Positions 17,003 through 28,941 are shown, counted from the first letter of the stretch. The stretch: DNA of 64,000 bases from Prochlorococcus marinus str. MIT 9313 (GCF_000011485.1 NC_005071.1:2173347-2237346), one strand, 5' to 3'. Notes: a model not told the origin generated them from the letters alone. Numbers and translations are program-made.

Positions 17003-18068
17003 TTCCTTCTTCTCAACCTATTGCACTCTTAAAGCGTTTGCGGATGCGTATAGATAGATAGTTCAAATCCACTGCCATCAAGATATCATGCCCACATGTT
17101 ATTTCATCGGCATCTTGTTCTAGGTATTGCAACGATAGTCTTTGTATATCGTTTGAGGGGTATTCGCTCTTGGCTGCTTAATCTGATACAGCACAATTTT
17201 GCAGAGCTTATTCTTTGCAGAATTCATCCCTCTAGAAGGTCTCATACAGAGCGTTTCCCCAATGGACAACAAAATTTACTGAGAGCATCAAAGCTAAGAT
17301 ATGCTTTGACTAATGATCCCTTTGTTGATTTAAGTGAGAAAAAGGTCCCAGCAAGATTAATATTCTCCTGGCAAATCATAAAAGGTGCTTCTTCATAGTC
17401 AGAGAAATGCAGCAGGAGAATAAACCGTATCTTTAAGACGATGCGAAACTTGATTAAGCGGTCACAAGATGTTTAGCGTGGGTCGTAAAATATCAATCTC
17501 TTTTAATGAATGAAAGCCTTGACTGTCTGCTAAGTATTAGAAATAACAACTATTTCTTGGGTTGACTTTATGATGCCTAGATCTCTTTCTATTAGCTCTA
17601 GTTTCTGGCAGCATCTGAGAAATATAACAGTCGCCAAAGAGTGCACAACATGGCAATAGCAATGATTAATGCAATAGGATGGCCCATATAGACTTAGCAT
17701 CATATAATTACTATTATAGAGCCAAGTCAAGGCCTGAGTCTATATCTTAATTCTCAACAGTATGGTAGAAGCTTGTTTTCGATCATTTCAATTTTAAACT
17801 GGTAATCATATTACCTGTTAGGTAAAGCCACCTTGAATAAGGTTAATAGTCATTCGCCTTGCCCAGTAAAGCTCAGTCTGTAATCTTTTGCGCGAGACAG
17901 TTTCTTGATCCTTACCTTAGATTTCCTAACCATTTTCATTTTCCCTTCACATTTACAACCTGCCAATTCCCTCGATAGACATGTGCACTATTTAAATTTA
18001 TGAGTGTTTATACAGATTGCCCCATTCCATTGCTCGGCGATACTTTAATAATATTAATATCTTTTACC
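17003..18068. other. Intergenic with one doubtful frame
   Basis: A 100-codon plus-strand frame (17096-17398) has a hydrophobic start LVLGIATIVFVYRL and a basic remainder; I cannot tell whether it is translated. A basic 29-residue minus-strand peptide at 17850-17939 (MKMVRKSKVRIKKLSRAKDY...) is another weak candidate. No hairpins or RNA genes recognised. Confidence 0.35.
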
Positions 18069-18239
18069 ATGAAATTTACTTTTGAATCCCAATCAGAAAT
18101 TTATTACATGCTAAAAGCATTGAATGAAACCCACACTGCCATAGAAAATGGGCATGTGGGCCTAATCAATGATCAAACTCGTAAAGAGTTTGATTCATTG
18201 AGAGATAAATTTCAAGACTTTGTTCTTGCCAATCTCTAG
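18069..18239 (+). CDS. Small conserved protein, paralogue of 13375-13548
   Basis: 56 residues from ATG 18069; the longer frame starting at 18000 is not conserved in the other copy. MKFTFESQSEIYYMLKALNE is nearly identical to the upstream copy, while the middle (HTAIENGHVGLINDQTRK) differs and FDSLRDKFQDFVLANL is similar again. Function unknown. Confidence 0.7.
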   Translation: MKFTFESQSEIYYMLKALNETHTAIENGHVGLINDQTRKEFDSLRDKFQDFVLANL

Positions 18240-18893
18240 CTGTTAAAGCGCCTAGTGGTCCGCATAATTGATTGGGCATTGAAGATAGAGTTCCTTTACG
18301 TAGCTTTTACTGCAAAGGTCATTTCAGCGGATCACTTATCCCACTGTCTCACAGCGTGTCATAAGTGACCTTACGCTCCAAGGGAATGCCTTCTTTTTTT
18401 GCAGATGAAGCTTTTTGCCTTGTTTAGATGATTAGAAGCACAATACTGCGTGTATTTCTATAAGAAGTTTTGGGTATTATTTCCATAGCCTCGGATTCAA
18501 AGTATGCTGCTATTGACAAGATATTGATTCAACCATCGCCCCCCCTTTGATTGAATTAACAACGACCTATTTCTTGATAGAAAAGATCGTAAGTTATTTC
18601 GATCAATAAAACTGTATCTAATCTTTCTTGCTTGAGGGGAGAAGCTAGCTCGTCTATAAAAGACACATCGGCTCAATTGATAACTTTCAAATATCAGATA
18701 TAAATAATCATAAAGTCTATCGACTTGTTTTTCAAGCTAGCTCATAGGTGATGATTCAATTGATCATCACGAGAATAGTATTTAAGACTAGAGCCAATTA
18801 AGTTAAAAGCTTACCTTTTCGTGTTAGAGACTGTTATTATACAATCAATCAAGTGCTAGGCAGTTGAGAACATTATCAAGGCTCCCGATTTTA
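18240..18893. other. Intergenic, no supported gene
   Basis: AT-rich. A 7-bp inverted repeat CACTTAT/ATAAGTG around 18326-18368 is the only structure noted. The promoter for the secreted protein that follows should lie near its end. Confidence 0.45.
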
Positions 18894-19241
18894 ATGACAA
18901 CACTACTTTCATTTCTATGCTCTGGTCCAACTAGTGCTCAGGCTCAATCACAACAAGACGTCGGCATCAAAATCAATAGTGACAATGGAAATACTTATTT
19001 TTTCCGTCAAGCCAATGTTGCCTGTGAAGATAAAGTTGGTGCTTATCAATTCCCTACATCAACTTGGTGTCAAGCGAATGGTTTTTCAGAAGACCTTACG
19101 GGGCAACGAAAACCTTACACTGGCTCGAAACTTTGTGCCATTACATCTAGATATCTTGCGCCGCCAGAATATACTAATGTCAATTCAGTGACCTGTACAG
19201 CTGCGCGCAAGGCCGGAAAACTTCCTGAGCTGATTGAGTAG
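18894..19241 (+). CDS. Secreted Cys-rich small protein, function unknown
   Basis: 115 residues from ATG 18894 (a TTG at 18864 would add ten). Signal peptide TTLLSFLCSGPTSAQAQ with cleavage after AQA. Mature region: IKINSDNGNTYFFRQANVAC, then Cys at CEDK, WCQANG, KLCAI and VTCTA, an even number that could pair. FFRQANVAC faintly recalls SFRQAC in the decayed gene at 12440. No family recognised. Confidence 0.6.
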   Translation: MTTLLSFLCSGPTSAQAQSQQDVGIKINSDNGNTYFFRQANVACEDKVGAYQFPTSTWCQANGFSEDLTGQRKPYTGSKLCAITSRYLAPPEYTNVNSVTCTAARKAGKLPELIE

Positions 19242-20304
19242 TGTTGCAATTGTTTGTTTTCTGCTTATCTAAGATGCCACCAGGCTTCATGTTCCCAAGT
19301 TCTTCTTTTGGCTATCAACTTTTTGCTTAAGATTGAATTGTTAGAAGCTTTTCTATGATCAAAGTTTTTCCTGTATGAACCCTTGCATCAACGATAATGC
19401 CAATAATGATTGGCAGCGATGGCTAGATGCCCGTTCCTTGCTTTCAGTTTTTCTATTATGCCGCATAGCAGATTAAAGCAATTCGTTTCGCAATATTCTT
19501 ATTGTATAAGTGCATGCATCAACGCAAAAGTAATCCTATAAAGCGGAAATTATATGTTAATAAAGCCAACTTAAATCTCTCTTGAATCCTGCTTTCGTCA
19601 ACACCAGCGGGCGCAATCTTTTCAGAGTGATTGAGAGGAGAATACATGATCATCACGAGTTCATTTACTTATCCATTCTTCAATGCACCTGGATTGGCCA
19701 TATTGTCAACGGTAGTTTGTACGACTAATGGACATTGATCTACATTTCAAGAGAAATGTCTGCTTAGCTTGGTTCAAGCACACTGGAGCTCCCCGATGCT
19801 CCAGTGATCTCTATCTCATCATCTCTTGCCATGCAGCAACGGATTGTTCCAGTTCATTGACTTGGCAGCCATGAAATGGCTCATTTCTTTTTGAACAACG
19901 AATTTGCGTGTGCTTGCTGAAGCGAATGGTAATGCAGCAATCCAAGCTAGTCAGTCGTCTTTTACAGATGAATCAGGCTTTTGGTTGTTTACTTTCTATC
20001 TCAGGCTATCGACAAGGTCATGTCATGAATGGTTGGGATCGGGAGCTAGTTTGCCTTTCTTTCTATAAACCTAAGATCGCAATTAGTGGGAAGCCAGCAG
20101 TTGGAAGCTTTTAGCAACACTTAGATCATCCTGCTCTACGTCTATAAATTCTTCAAAGCTTCTCGTTTCAATCTTTTATGCTTGCATCTACTTTGACCCA
20201 TCTAAATATGGATAATTGATCAGTCTTGATCGAGTTAGCACTGATTGGCATCAGGGATTGTTTTGCCCTTGTTTGAACTTTAAAGCTGATCAAGACGACT
20301 GGAT
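19242..20304. other. Intergenic, 1.06 kb without a supported gene
   Basis: Only short frames: a 33-codon Trp-containing one at 19375-19476 and a 50-codon one near 19905-20070, neither with a convincing start. No RNA gene or repeat recognised. Confidence 0.4.
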
Positions 20305-21051
20305 ATGCTTGATCACGTGGACAAACCATCACCAACTGAGCAGAAGAACCGCAAGCGCCCACGCTTTTGGCTTGGACCTTTGTTGGTGGGTGGGTGTTTT
20401 GCTCTGGGCTATGGCATGACCCAGAGGATCATGATTCTGCGTGGCAACACGCAGCAGCCTCAGCAACAGTCTTTTGGACCGACTCCTTTTCCATTTCCAG
20501 GAGAGCGCCTAGAAGGACTGCGTCGTCGGCATGGTGGCAGCAGTGCAGATCTACAGGCGGATGTCGCTGCCAAGGAGGCCAAAATTTCAGCCAAACGTAA
20601 AACCAAAGAGCAGGCTGAGAAGCAGGCAAAGCAGCAAGCAGAGAAGTTGGCTGCGGCGGCTGCTCTTCGTCGTGAACAAGAACTTCAAGCGATTCGCCAA
20701 GCCACAGAAGCCGACTCTGCAGACCCCGCTCTGGCTGCTCCAGAACTGCCTGCACCAATCAACCCTCAGAGAACAAGACCTGCTCAACCAGTAGCCCCAA
20801 AACCAAAGCCTTCCAGCACACCAGCATCAAACTCTCTTGGCAGACCAACGCCGCCTCAACCAGTAGCCCCAAAACCAAAGCCTTCCAGCACACCAGCATC
20901 AAACTCTCTTGGCAGGCCAACGCCGCCTCAGCCAGTAGCGCCAAAGCCAAAGCCTTCCAGCACACCAGCATCAGATTTCCTTCGCAGGGGAGAGTCCCCT
21001 CAACGGCCGCACTCGCCAGTATCAGACTTTCTTAGGAGGAACTATCCCTAA
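20305..21051 (+). CDS. Membrane-anchored protein with coiled coil and Pro-rich repeats
   Basis: 248 residues. Basic N-terminus, one membrane helix (about 24-38, LGPLLVGGCFALGYGM), then an Ala/Lys/Gln-rich helix (about 85-135, KTKEQAEKQAKQQAEKLAAA) likely to form a coiled coil, then 2.6 tandem repeats of a 24-residue Pro/Lys unit (PQPVAPKPKPSSTPASNSLG + RPTP), ending SDFLRRNYP. The overall plan resembles TonB/TolA-like spacer proteins, but the C-terminal TonB domain is missing. The role is unknown; a periplasmic spacer or cell-wall-associated protein is a guess. Confidence 0.7.
   Translation: MLDHVDKPSPTEQKNRKRPRFWLGPLLVGGCFALGYGMTQRIMILRGNTQQPQQQSFGPTPFPFPGERLEGLRRRHGGSSADLQADVAAKEAKISAKRKTKEQAEKQAKQQAEKLAAAAALRREQELQAIRQATEADSADPALAAPELPAPINPQRTRPAQPVAPKPKPSSTPASNSLGRPTPPQPVAPKPKPSSTPASNSLGRPTPPQPVAPKPKPSSTPASDFLRRGESPQRPHSPVSDFLRRNYP
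20785..20973 (+). repeat. 72-bp in-frame tandem repeat, about 2.6 copies
   Basis: Copies begin at 20785, 20857 and 20929 (CAACCAGTAGCCCCAAAACC and variants). The first two are nearly identical at DNA level, the third diverges slightly and stops after 45 bases. The period is a multiple of three, so copy-number change would lengthen or shorten the protein without a frameshift. Confidence 0.9.
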
Positions 21052-21180
21052 AAGCCCTTGAAAGTAATCACCCCATTTCCAAGCGACCCACCTCATACTT
21101 TGACAAGGCCTCCCAACGCTCCTTCAGTGCTTTGATTGCGAGTTGGATCTGCCACAGTTTCAGACATCCGTGCTGTGGTC

Positions 21181-21495
21181 ATGAGTTCTGCTGATTCCCT
21201 ACTCAGAGCGACCTTGAACCGCTTAGCAGCACGATTGGGTCATGGGCTTGCTGACGCTGCTGCTGGCTTGGCCGTGCTGGCAAAGGATGCTCCAGAGCGC
21301 TTTAGCAAGGAATGGGATCTTTTTCAGCAAGAGGTGATTGCAGAGGCCGATCGTCTGGAGCAGGAATCTGGCGAGGTCAGTGAGACAAAGGCAACCTCAT
21401 CGCCAGTTTCTAATCAAGAACAGGCTCAGGATCAGATCGATCGTCTTAGAGCAAAGGTGGCAGACCTCAATCGCCAAGTTGAGATCAACCAGTAA
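21181..21495 (+). CDS. Conserved cyanobacterial helical protein
   Basis: About 104 residues from ATG 21181 (an in-frame start 15 codons earlier is possible). Helical: LNRLAARLGHGLADAAAGLA, then FSKEWDLFQQEVIAEADRL, a low-complexity SETKATSSPVSNQEQAQDQ linker and a C-terminal coiled coil DRLRAKVADLNRQVE. Its TAA overlaps the ATG of the ABC1 kinase gene (TAATG), so the two are translationally coupled and may share a process. No known domain recognised. Confidence 0.65.
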   Translation: MSSADSLLRATLNRLAARLGHGLADAAAGLAVLAKDAPERFSKEWDLFQQEVIAEADRLEQESGEVSETKATSSPVSNQEQAQDQIDRLRAKVADLNRQVEINQ

Positions 21496-23174
21496 TGGCT
21501 TGTCCGTCCCTGCTGGTAGCGATTCGGCGTGGGCTGCGTGCGCTACGTATTTGGCGTGCAGTTTTGACGTTAATCATCTTTGTTTGGTGGGATGCCCGTC
21601 ATTGGACTTATCCAGGTGGTTGTACCAGTGAGCGGCGGCAGGCCCGCCAAACGATTCGAGCTCGTTGGCTCACTACAGAATTGCTCCAACTTGGTTCAGC
21701 TTTTATCAAGCTTGGACAGTTGCTCTCGGCACGTCCTGATGTTTTGCCAGTTCAATGGGTATCTGAACTGGCTGATCTTCAGGACAAGGTCCCTGCATTT
21801 AGTTTTGAGCAAGCTCAAATTCTGCTGGAGCAGGAATTGGGGGACCGCTGTGCAGAGATCATTGATCTTGATGATCAGCCCCTTGCCGCCGCCTCCCTAG
21901 CTCAGGTTCATCGCGCCAGTCTGCGCAGCGGTCGGCAAGTTGTCCTGAAGATTCAACGGCCTCGCCTGGAGCGATTGTTTCGCCTGGATTTGCAAATCAT
22001 GCAGCAGGTCGCTGCTGTACTGCAACGTCACCCCAAATGGGGACGTGGACGCGACTGGGTGGGGATTGCTCAGGAATGCCGTCGGGTCTTGTTAAGGGAG
22101 CTCGACTTTCGTGTAGAGGCTCAGTACGCAGCTCGGTTTCGTCAACAGTTTCTTGATGATTCTCGTATTCGCGTGCCTGCAGTGGTCTGGGAGCTCAGCA
22201 CCCGGCGTGTTCTTTGTCTCGATTATTTGCCAGGCATCAAGGTGAATGATCTTGATGCTTTATTGAAGGCCGGCATTGATCCCTCGGCCGTAGCGGAGCT
22301 TGGAGCCGCCAGTTATCTGCAGCAGCTCGTGCGATTCGGTTTTTTTCATGCCGATCCCCATCCAGGCAACCTTGCCGTGGCCCCTGATGGAGCTCTCATT
22401 TACTACGACTTCGGCATGATGGGGCTGCTCTCCGATTCTTTACGACGTCGGCTCGGTTCGATGATTCGTGCGGCGGCGGCTAGAGATGCGGCAGCCCTGG
22501 TTGAGGAGTTGCAGGCTGCGGGTTTGATTGCTTATGGCATCGACGTTGGACCTGTGCGGCGGTTGGTGCGAGTGATGTTTCAAGACGCTTTGACGCCCCC
22601 CTTCAGCGCCAATGTGATCGAGAAACTTTCCGGAGATCTGTACGAGTTGGTTTATGGCCAACCCTTTCGGCTGCCAGTTGAGCTGATTTTTGTGATGCGT
22701 GCTCTCTCCACCTTTGAAGGTGTGGGGCGAAGCCTCGACTCAGGCTTTAGTTTGATGGCTATAGCCAAGCCATATTTACTGCCACTGATGACTTCAAGCG
22801 GTTCTGGTCCAAACGATTTGTTCAATGAGCTCGGACGTCAGGTCGGTGCTATTGGCAGCCGGGCGGCAGCCTTGCCAAGACGTCTGGACGAAAGCCTTGA
22901 ACGACTGGAACAAGGAGATCTGCAATTGCAGATCCGGATGGGTGAATCCGATCGACAGTTGCGGCGCATGATCAGCGTTCAGAAGGCCCTTGGTCAATCG
23001 GTGTTATTGGGCTCTCTAGGTATTGCAGCTGCTCTTTTGGGGGCAAGTAGTCGGCCGATTTGGGCTGTCTTGCCGTTGGTCGCGGCTCTCCCGGTGGGCT
23101 TCGGTTGGTTCAAATTGCAGATCAAGCTGGGACGTGAGTCGCGCATGGATCATCTGTCGAGTCAGAGTCGCTGA
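21495..23174 (+). CDS. ABC1/UbiB-family atypical kinase
   Basis: 559 residues. A hydrophobic N-terminal segment (about 18-35) precedes the UbiB-type kinase-like domain with the KxGQ motif FIKLGQLLSARPD, the Ala-rich nucleotide loop PLAAASLAQVHRA in place of a Gly loop, VVLKIQRP, FFHADPHPGNL with its catalytic Asp, and YYDFGMMG. Two hydrophobic helices close the protein. Plant and cyanobacterial ABC1K proteins sit at the thylakoid or plastoglobule and regulate prenylquinone metabolism. The same role here is inference. Confidence 0.92.
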   Translation: MACPSLLVAIRRGLRALRIWRAVLTLIIFVWWDARHWTYPGGCTSERRQARQTIRARWLTTELLQLGSAFIKLGQLLSARPDVLPVQWVSELADLQDKVPAFSFEQAQILLEQELGDRCAEIIDLDDQPLAAASLAQVHRASLRSGRQVVLKIQRPRLERLFRLDLQIMQQVAAVLQRHPKWGRGRDWVGIAQECRRVLLRELDFRVEAQYAARFRQQFLDDSRIRVPAVVWELSTRRVLCLDYLPGIKVNDLDALLKAGIDPSAVAELGAASYLQQLVRFGFFHADPHPGNLAVAPDGALIYYDFGMMGLLSDSLRRRLGSMIRAAAARDAAALVEELQAAGLIAYGIDVGPVRRLVRVMFQDALTPPFSANVIEKLSGDLYELVYGQPFRLPVELIFVMRALSTFEGVGRSLDSGFSLMAIAKPYLLPLMTSSGSGPNDLFNELGRQVGAIGSRAAALPRRLDESLERLEQGDLQLQIRMGESDRQLRRMISVQKALGQSVLLGSLGIAAALLGASSRPIWAVLPLVAALPVGFGWFKLQIKLGRESRMDHLSSQSR

Positions 23175-23219
23175 AAGTCTTCCAAAGTGATCCCCGTCCA
23201 GCCCCTTTGAGGCCTTTGC

Positions 23220-24542
<1,323 letters not shown>

Positions 24543-24660
24543 CTATGGTTTGCCATCCCTCGGACTGTGTACCGCCTAGCCCTTTTACTGATGCTGAGGC
24601 TGTTGTCAGTCGTAGAACGACGCAGAATGAACTGAGTCTTAAAGGTCAGGATCGCTCGAG

Positions 24661-25062
24661 ATGCGGATGTTGCACACGATGCTGAGGGTGGGGGATTTGG
24701 ATCGTTCTCTGCGCTTCTACACCGAGGTTCTAGGCATGCATCTGTTGCGGCGAAAGGACTACCCCTCAGGTCGCTTCACCTTGGCGTTTGTCGGTTATGG
24801 CAAGGAGAGTGACACCACTGTGCTGGAGCTCACACACAACTGGGACCAAGATCACTACGAGTTGGGAGAGGGCTATGGCCATATCGCCTTGGGCGTGGAG
24901 GATATTCAATCCACCTGCTTGGCCATCTCAAAGCGAGGCGGGCGTGTGGTGCGAGAACCCGGGCCTATGCAACATGGCAGCACCGTGATTGCCTTTGTGG
25001 AAGATCCCGATGGCTACAAGGTGGAGCTGATTCAATTGGCCTCTCGTGAGGCCGCGAGCTGA
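24661..25062 (+). CDS. gloA: Lactoylglutathione lyase (glyoxalase I)
   Basis: 133 residues, a vicinal-oxygen-chelate fold enzyme that turns the methylglyoxal-glutathione hemithioacetal into lactoylglutathione. Starts [20 protein letters not shown] with metal His5; also seen are the Glu of [21 protein letters not shown] with a second His, and [14 protein letters not shown] with the catalytic Glu. Six bases separate its stop from the clp gene start, so they are likely cotranscribed. Confidence 0.95.
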   Translation: MRMLHTMLRVGDLDRSLRFYTEVLGMHLLRRKDYPSGRFTLAFVGYGKESDTTVLELTHNWDQDHYELGEGYGHIALGVEDIQSTCLAISKRGGRVVREPGPMQHGSTVIAFVEDPDGYKVELIQLASREAAS

Positions 25063-25067
25063 ACCCT

Positions 25068-27854
25068 ATGCATCCTGAGACCAGTCAAGCGGCTTCCGCC
25101 CAGGGAAGTCTCACAAGTGATCCTGATCGATTCAGTGATGACGCTTGGGATTTGTTGCTTGTCGGTCAGGATGTCGCCCGCCGTTGGCGACATGGTCAGC
25201 TGGATGTGGAGCACTTGATCCAGGTGCTTTTCAGTGATCGGCGTTACAGCGATTGGGTGTTGGCTCTGCCCATTGATTCAACTGCGCTGCTGGATCGCTT
25301 GGAAGGTTTTTTGGCCGAGCAGCCTATGGCTCGAGGTGATGAGTTGTTCATCGGCGATGACCTTGAAGACCTCCTTGAAGAAGCCGACCGTTCCAGAGTT
25401 CGCTGGGGATCTCGGCTGATTGACGTGTCTCATTTACTGATTGCGTTGGGGCGCGATCCGCGCATTGGAGCCGAGCTATTTGAAGAGCTAGGAATGCCCA
25501 GTGAACGCTTGGAAGCGGAGTTGAGACGCTTGCCCAAAGGCAGGCGCCAGTTGCGTACATCAACGCCGACTTCTCCTCCTGCGCCCGATTCTGCGCCACC
25601 TGCACCTGCATCGGTGGCCTCACAAACGAGACCTGTCTCCTCTCCTACCCCGCCGATTATCCAAGAACCTGCCGTCGCTACTGAGGAGCCAACTCCATTA
25701 CAACTCCAGCAAGAACCTCAGGCTCTTGAGGCCTATGGTCGTGACCTTACCGCTGCAGCTCAGGCAGGACAGCTAGATCCTGTGATCGGTAGAGATCCAG
25801 AGATTCGCCGTTTGATCAAGGTTTTATCGCGTCGCAGCAAGAACAATCCGGTGTTAATTGGAGCTCCTGGCGTTGGTAAAACGGCCATCGCCGAGCTGTT
25901 GGCTCAACGCATTGTGGCTGGGGAGGTTCCCGATTCCCTGAAGGGTTTGCGCTTGGTCTCCCTTGATCTTGGTGCACTGATCGCTGGTGCCAAGTTTCGT
26001 GGTCAATTTGAGGAACGACTTCGGTCTGTGTTGAAAGAGGTGAGCGATCCAGATGCAGGTGTGGTGTTGTTCATCGATGAACTGCACACGGTGGTGAGCA
26101 GCGATCGTTCCAGTGCGGATGCTGGAAGTTTGCTCAAGCCGGCTTTAGCAAGGGGAGACCTCCGCTGCATTGGGGCCACGACCCCTGAGAACTATCGCCG
26201 CACAGTGGAGAAGGATCAGGCACTCAATCGGCGTTTTCAGCAGGTTTTAATCAAGGAGCCGAGTCTTGAATTGAGCGTTGAAATCTTGCGAGGCCTGAAA
26301 GAGCGCTACGAACTTCACCACGGCGTCACGATCACCGATGGTGCGGTGACTGCTGCAAATCGCTTGGCTGATCGCTACATCAGTGACCGCTGCTTACCTG
26401 ATAAGGCCATCGATCTCATCGATGAGGCTGCAGCCCAGCTCAAGATGGATGTCACCTCGAAGCCTCAGGTGGTTGAAGAGGCGGAGGCGGAGCTGCGTCG
26501 TGTCGAGCTTGCTTTGCTGGCGGCTGAGCAGGCTCCAGAGGTTGAACGGGTGCAGTTGCAGGCTGCTCGGATTGCTGCGGCATCTCAGCTCACAGAATTA
26601 CAAGAGCGCTGGCAGATCGAACGGGATCATCTGGCCGAGCTGCGGGATTTGTTGCAACAAGACGAGGATCTCCGCAATGCCATTGCTGAAGCAGAGCGAC
26701 TCGGTGATCTAGAGGCGGCTGCACGTCTTCAATACGACCAATTGCATAGGGTTCAGCAACGGCGGGCCGACCTTGAAGAAACATTGGCTGTTGCCCAGGC
26801 ATCTGGTTCGGCGCTCCTGCGAGAGCAAGTGGAGGCTGAAGACATTGCCGATGTCGTTGCACGCTGGACTGGGATTCCTGTTCAGCGGTTGCTGGCGGCT
26901 GAACGGCAAAAGTTGCTAGATCTTGAAGCCCATTTAGGCGAGCGGGTGATTGGTCAGCCCGAAGCGGTTCAGGCGGTGGCGGCAGCGATTCGTCGAGCTC
27001 GAGCGGGCATGAAGGATCCGCGCCGTCCTGTTGGTTCGTTTTTGTTTCTAGGACCCACTGGCGTGGGCAAGACAGAACTGGCAAAAGCGCTTGCGGCCTC
27101 CTTGTTCGATGAGGAAGAGGCGCTGGTGCGACTCGATATGAGTGAATTCATGGAACGCAATGCCGTGGCGCGCCTTTTGGGGGCTCCTCCCGGCTATGTC
27201 GGCTATGAGGAGGGTGGACAGCTCACCGAAGCGGTGTGTCGCCGTCCTTATGCAGTGTTGCTTCTGGATGAAATTGAGAAGGCTCATCCTGATGTGTTCA
27301 ATGTGCTCCTGCAGGTTTTGGACGATGGCCGTCTCACTGACTCGCAGGGCCGCACCGTGGACTTCCGTCACACCGTGGTTGTGATGACTAGCAACTTGGC
27401 TAGTCGCGCCATCCTTGATGCGTCTCGCTTGGCGCAGCAGGAGGGGACAGATGGGGATTGTCTTGATCAGAGCCTGACTCAAAAGGTGGATCAGGCCCTC
27501 AATAAGCAATTTCGGCCTGAATTTTTGAATCGCATCGATGAAGTGATCCGTTTTCGGCCGCTCAAGGCTGCTGACCTTCAGCGCATTGTGCAGCTGCAAT
27601 TGGCCGATCTCTCCAGCCTGCTTGCTGAGCAAGGTCTTGAATTGCGTGTGGAGGCAGACGCGGTTGAGGCTTTGGCTTTGCAAGGTTATGAACCGGAATA
27701 TGGCGCTCGCCCTTTACGGCGCGTACTGCGTCGTCGGGTTGAGAACCCGTTGGCCACGGAATTACTGGAAGAGCGTTTCAGCGGTGCCCGCGCCGTGCGC
27801 GTGATACCCGGTGCTCAGGCCTCCGAACCATTTCAGTTCCTTTCTGAGGATTGA
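25068..27854 (+). CDS. clpB2: ClpB-type AAA+ disaggregase (second, cyanobacterial ClpB2-like)
   Basis: 928 residues. N-terminal Clp-N domain (about 20-165), a Pro/Ala/Ser linker (about 168-215), first AAA+ module (Walker A GAPGVGKT near 266, Walker B VLFIDELH), a middle coiled-coil domain with many Glu/Arg/Leu (about 470-600), second AAA+ module (GPTGVGKT near 663, [13 protein letters not shown]), and the D2 small domain [13 protein letters not shown]. No ClpP-binding IGF/IGL loop was noticed, which favours ClpB over ClpC. The diverged N-domain suits the ClpB2 branch of Synechococcus. It probably remodels or disaggregates proteins in the cytoplasm. Confidence 0.85.
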   Translation: MHPETSQAASAQGSLTSDPDRFSDDAWDLLLVGQDVARRWRHGQLDVEHLIQVLFSDRRYSDWVLALPIDSTALLDRLEGFLAEQPMARGDELFIGDDLEDLLEEADRSRVRWGSRLIDVSHLLIALGRDPRIGAELFEELGMPSERLEAELRRLPKGRRQLRTSTPTSPPAPDSAPPAPASVASQTRPVSSPTPPIIQEPAVATEEPTPLQLQQEPQALEAYGRDLTAAAQAGQLDPVIGRDPEIRRLIKVLSRRSKNNPVLIGAPGVGKTAIAELLAQRIVAGEVPDSLKGLRLVSLDLGALIAGAKFRGQFEERLRSVLKEVSDPDAGVVLFIDELHTVVSSDRSSADAGSLLKPALARGDLRCIGATTPENYRRTVEKDQALNRRFQQVLIKEPSLELSVEILRGLKERYELHHGVTITDGAVTAANRLADRYISDRCLPDKAIDLIDEAAAQLKMDVTSKPQVVEEAEAELRRVELALLAAEQAPEVERVQLQAARIAAASQLTELQERWQIERDHLAELRDLLQQDEDLRNAIAEAERLGDLEAAARLQYDQLHRVQQRRADLEETLAVAQASGSALLREQVEAEDIADVVARWTGIPVQRLLAAERQKLLDLEAHLGERVIGQPEAVQAVAAAIRRARAGMKDPRRPVGSFLFLGPTGVGKTELAKALAASLFDEEEALVRLDMSEFMERNAVARLLGAPPGYVGYEEGGQLTEAVCRRPYAVLLLDEIEKAHPDVFNVLLQVLDDGRLTDSQGRTVDFRHTVVVMTSNLASRAILDASRLAQQEGTDGDCLDQSLTQKVDQALNKQFRPEFLNRIDEVIRFRPLKAADLQRIVQLQLADLSSLLAEQGLELRVEADAVEALALQGYEPEYGARPLRRVLRRRVENPLATELLEERFSGARAVRVIPGAQASEPFQFLSED

Positions 27855-27927
27855 AACAGGTATCCGGTAAAGTGTTCGTTTGCCGGCGTGTGCTTCAGCA
27901 CCGGCGATAGCCACCGGCCTAAGCTCC

Positions 27928-28200
27928 GTGACCAGCCCTATTTCCGAGGACACCACAGACTCCAGCGAATCTCCTGCCGAGGACACCACAGACTCCAGCG
28001 ATTCTCCTGAGGCAGAACCGACCCGTCAGAGTGGGTTTCTTGCAGCAACATATGAGGAGTTGAGCTTGGTGGTATGGCCCAGTCGCCAGCAGCTGTTCAG
28101 CGAATCCATCGCCGTGATCCTGATGGTCAGTCTCTCGGCTGCATTCATCGCTGCCGTGAGTCGGTTTTATAGCTGGGCGTCGTCCCAGATTTTCGTTTGA
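27928..28200 (+). CDS. secE: Preprotein translocase subunit SecE
   Basis: 90 residues from GTG 27928 (a TTG at 27880 is less likely). Single-span SecE: the amphipathic ATYEELSLVVWPSRQQLFSE motif, with the conserved Trp-Pro-Ser, precedes the membrane helix AVILMVSLSAAFIAAVSRFY. The N-terminal extension is a near-perfect 33-base tandem duplication coding EDTTDSSESP/EDTTDSSDSP, very acidic. It is the first gene of the secE-nusG-ribosomal protein cluster and part of the SecYEG channel in plasma and thylakoid membranes. Confidence 0.93.
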   Translation: MTSPISEDTTDSSESPAEDTTDSSDSPEAEPTRQSGFLAATYEELSLVVWPSRQQLFSESIAVILMVSLSAAFIAAVSRFYSWASSQIFV

Positions 28201-28269
28201 TTTTGTAGGGCGGTTTTGCTGTCTTGCCTCAACCGTCTTTCCCAAACCATTAGCTTCTTATCAGCGCAA

Positions 28270-28941
28270 GTGTCAGAACTCGAGCTCACACCACAAGAAC
28301 CATCTGAGGTTCTGGAACTGCCGGCTCCTAATGATGGAGAGGAGGGTACCAAGGCCCCAACTCCTGCAGCCAGAACAACCGTAGCCCGCTGGTATGCCAT
28401 TCAGGTGGCCTCGAGCTGTGAGAAGAAGGTGAAGGCAACTCTTGAGCAGCGGGCCGTCACCCTTGGTGTGAGCAACAGGATTCTGGAGATCGAAATTCCC
28501 CAGACCCCAGCGGTGAAATTGAAAAAGGATGGCAGTCGTCAGTCCACTGAGGAGAAAGTCTTTCCGGGGTACGTCTTGGTACGAATGGTTCTTGATGAAG
28601 ACACAATGATGGCGGTGCGCAGCACCCCCAACGTGATCAACTTCGTAGGGGCTGAGGACCGCCGCGCCACAGGGAAAGCTCGTGGTCACATCAAACCCCG
28701 ACCGCTCAGTCGTCAGGAGGTGGATCGCATCTTCAAGCGTGCTGCTGAGAAAAAGACACTCGTCAAGGTCGATCTCGCGGAGGGCGATCAGATCCTTGTG
28801 ACCTCGGGTCCTTTCAAGGACTTCCAGGGGGAGGTGATCGAAGTCTCTGGAGAGCGCAGCAAGTTGAAAGCTCTTCTTTCAATCTTTGGCAGAGAAACAC
28901 CTGTGGAACTCGAGTTTTCTCAAATCAATAAACAGAATTGA
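28270..28941 (+). CDS. nusG: Transcription termination/antitermination factor NusG
   Basis: 224 residues from GTG 28270. After an acidic Pro/Glu-rich N-terminal extension of about 40 residues comes the NGN domain: [43 protein letters not shown]. The C-terminal KOW domain is [20 protein letters not shown]. It links RNA polymerase with Rho or ribosome. Located directly after secE and before rplK, the universal order. Confidence 0.97.
   Translation: MSELELTPQEPSEVLELPAPNDGEEGTKAPTPAARTTVARWYAIQVASSCEKKVKATLEQRAVTLGVSNRILEIEIPQTPAVKLKKDGSRQSTEEKVFPGYVLVRMVLDEDTMMAVRSTPNVINFVGAEDRRATGKARGHIKPRPLSRQEVDRIFKRAAEKKTLVKVDLAEGDQILVTSGPFKDFQGEVIEVSGERSKLKALLSIFGRETPVELEFSQINKQN

Noticed and set aside
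17096..17398. 100-codon frame starting MLFHRHLVLGIATIVFVYRL
   Set aside because: Long enough to be a gene, but composition after the first 20 residues is erratic and nothing is recognisable; left as doubtful.
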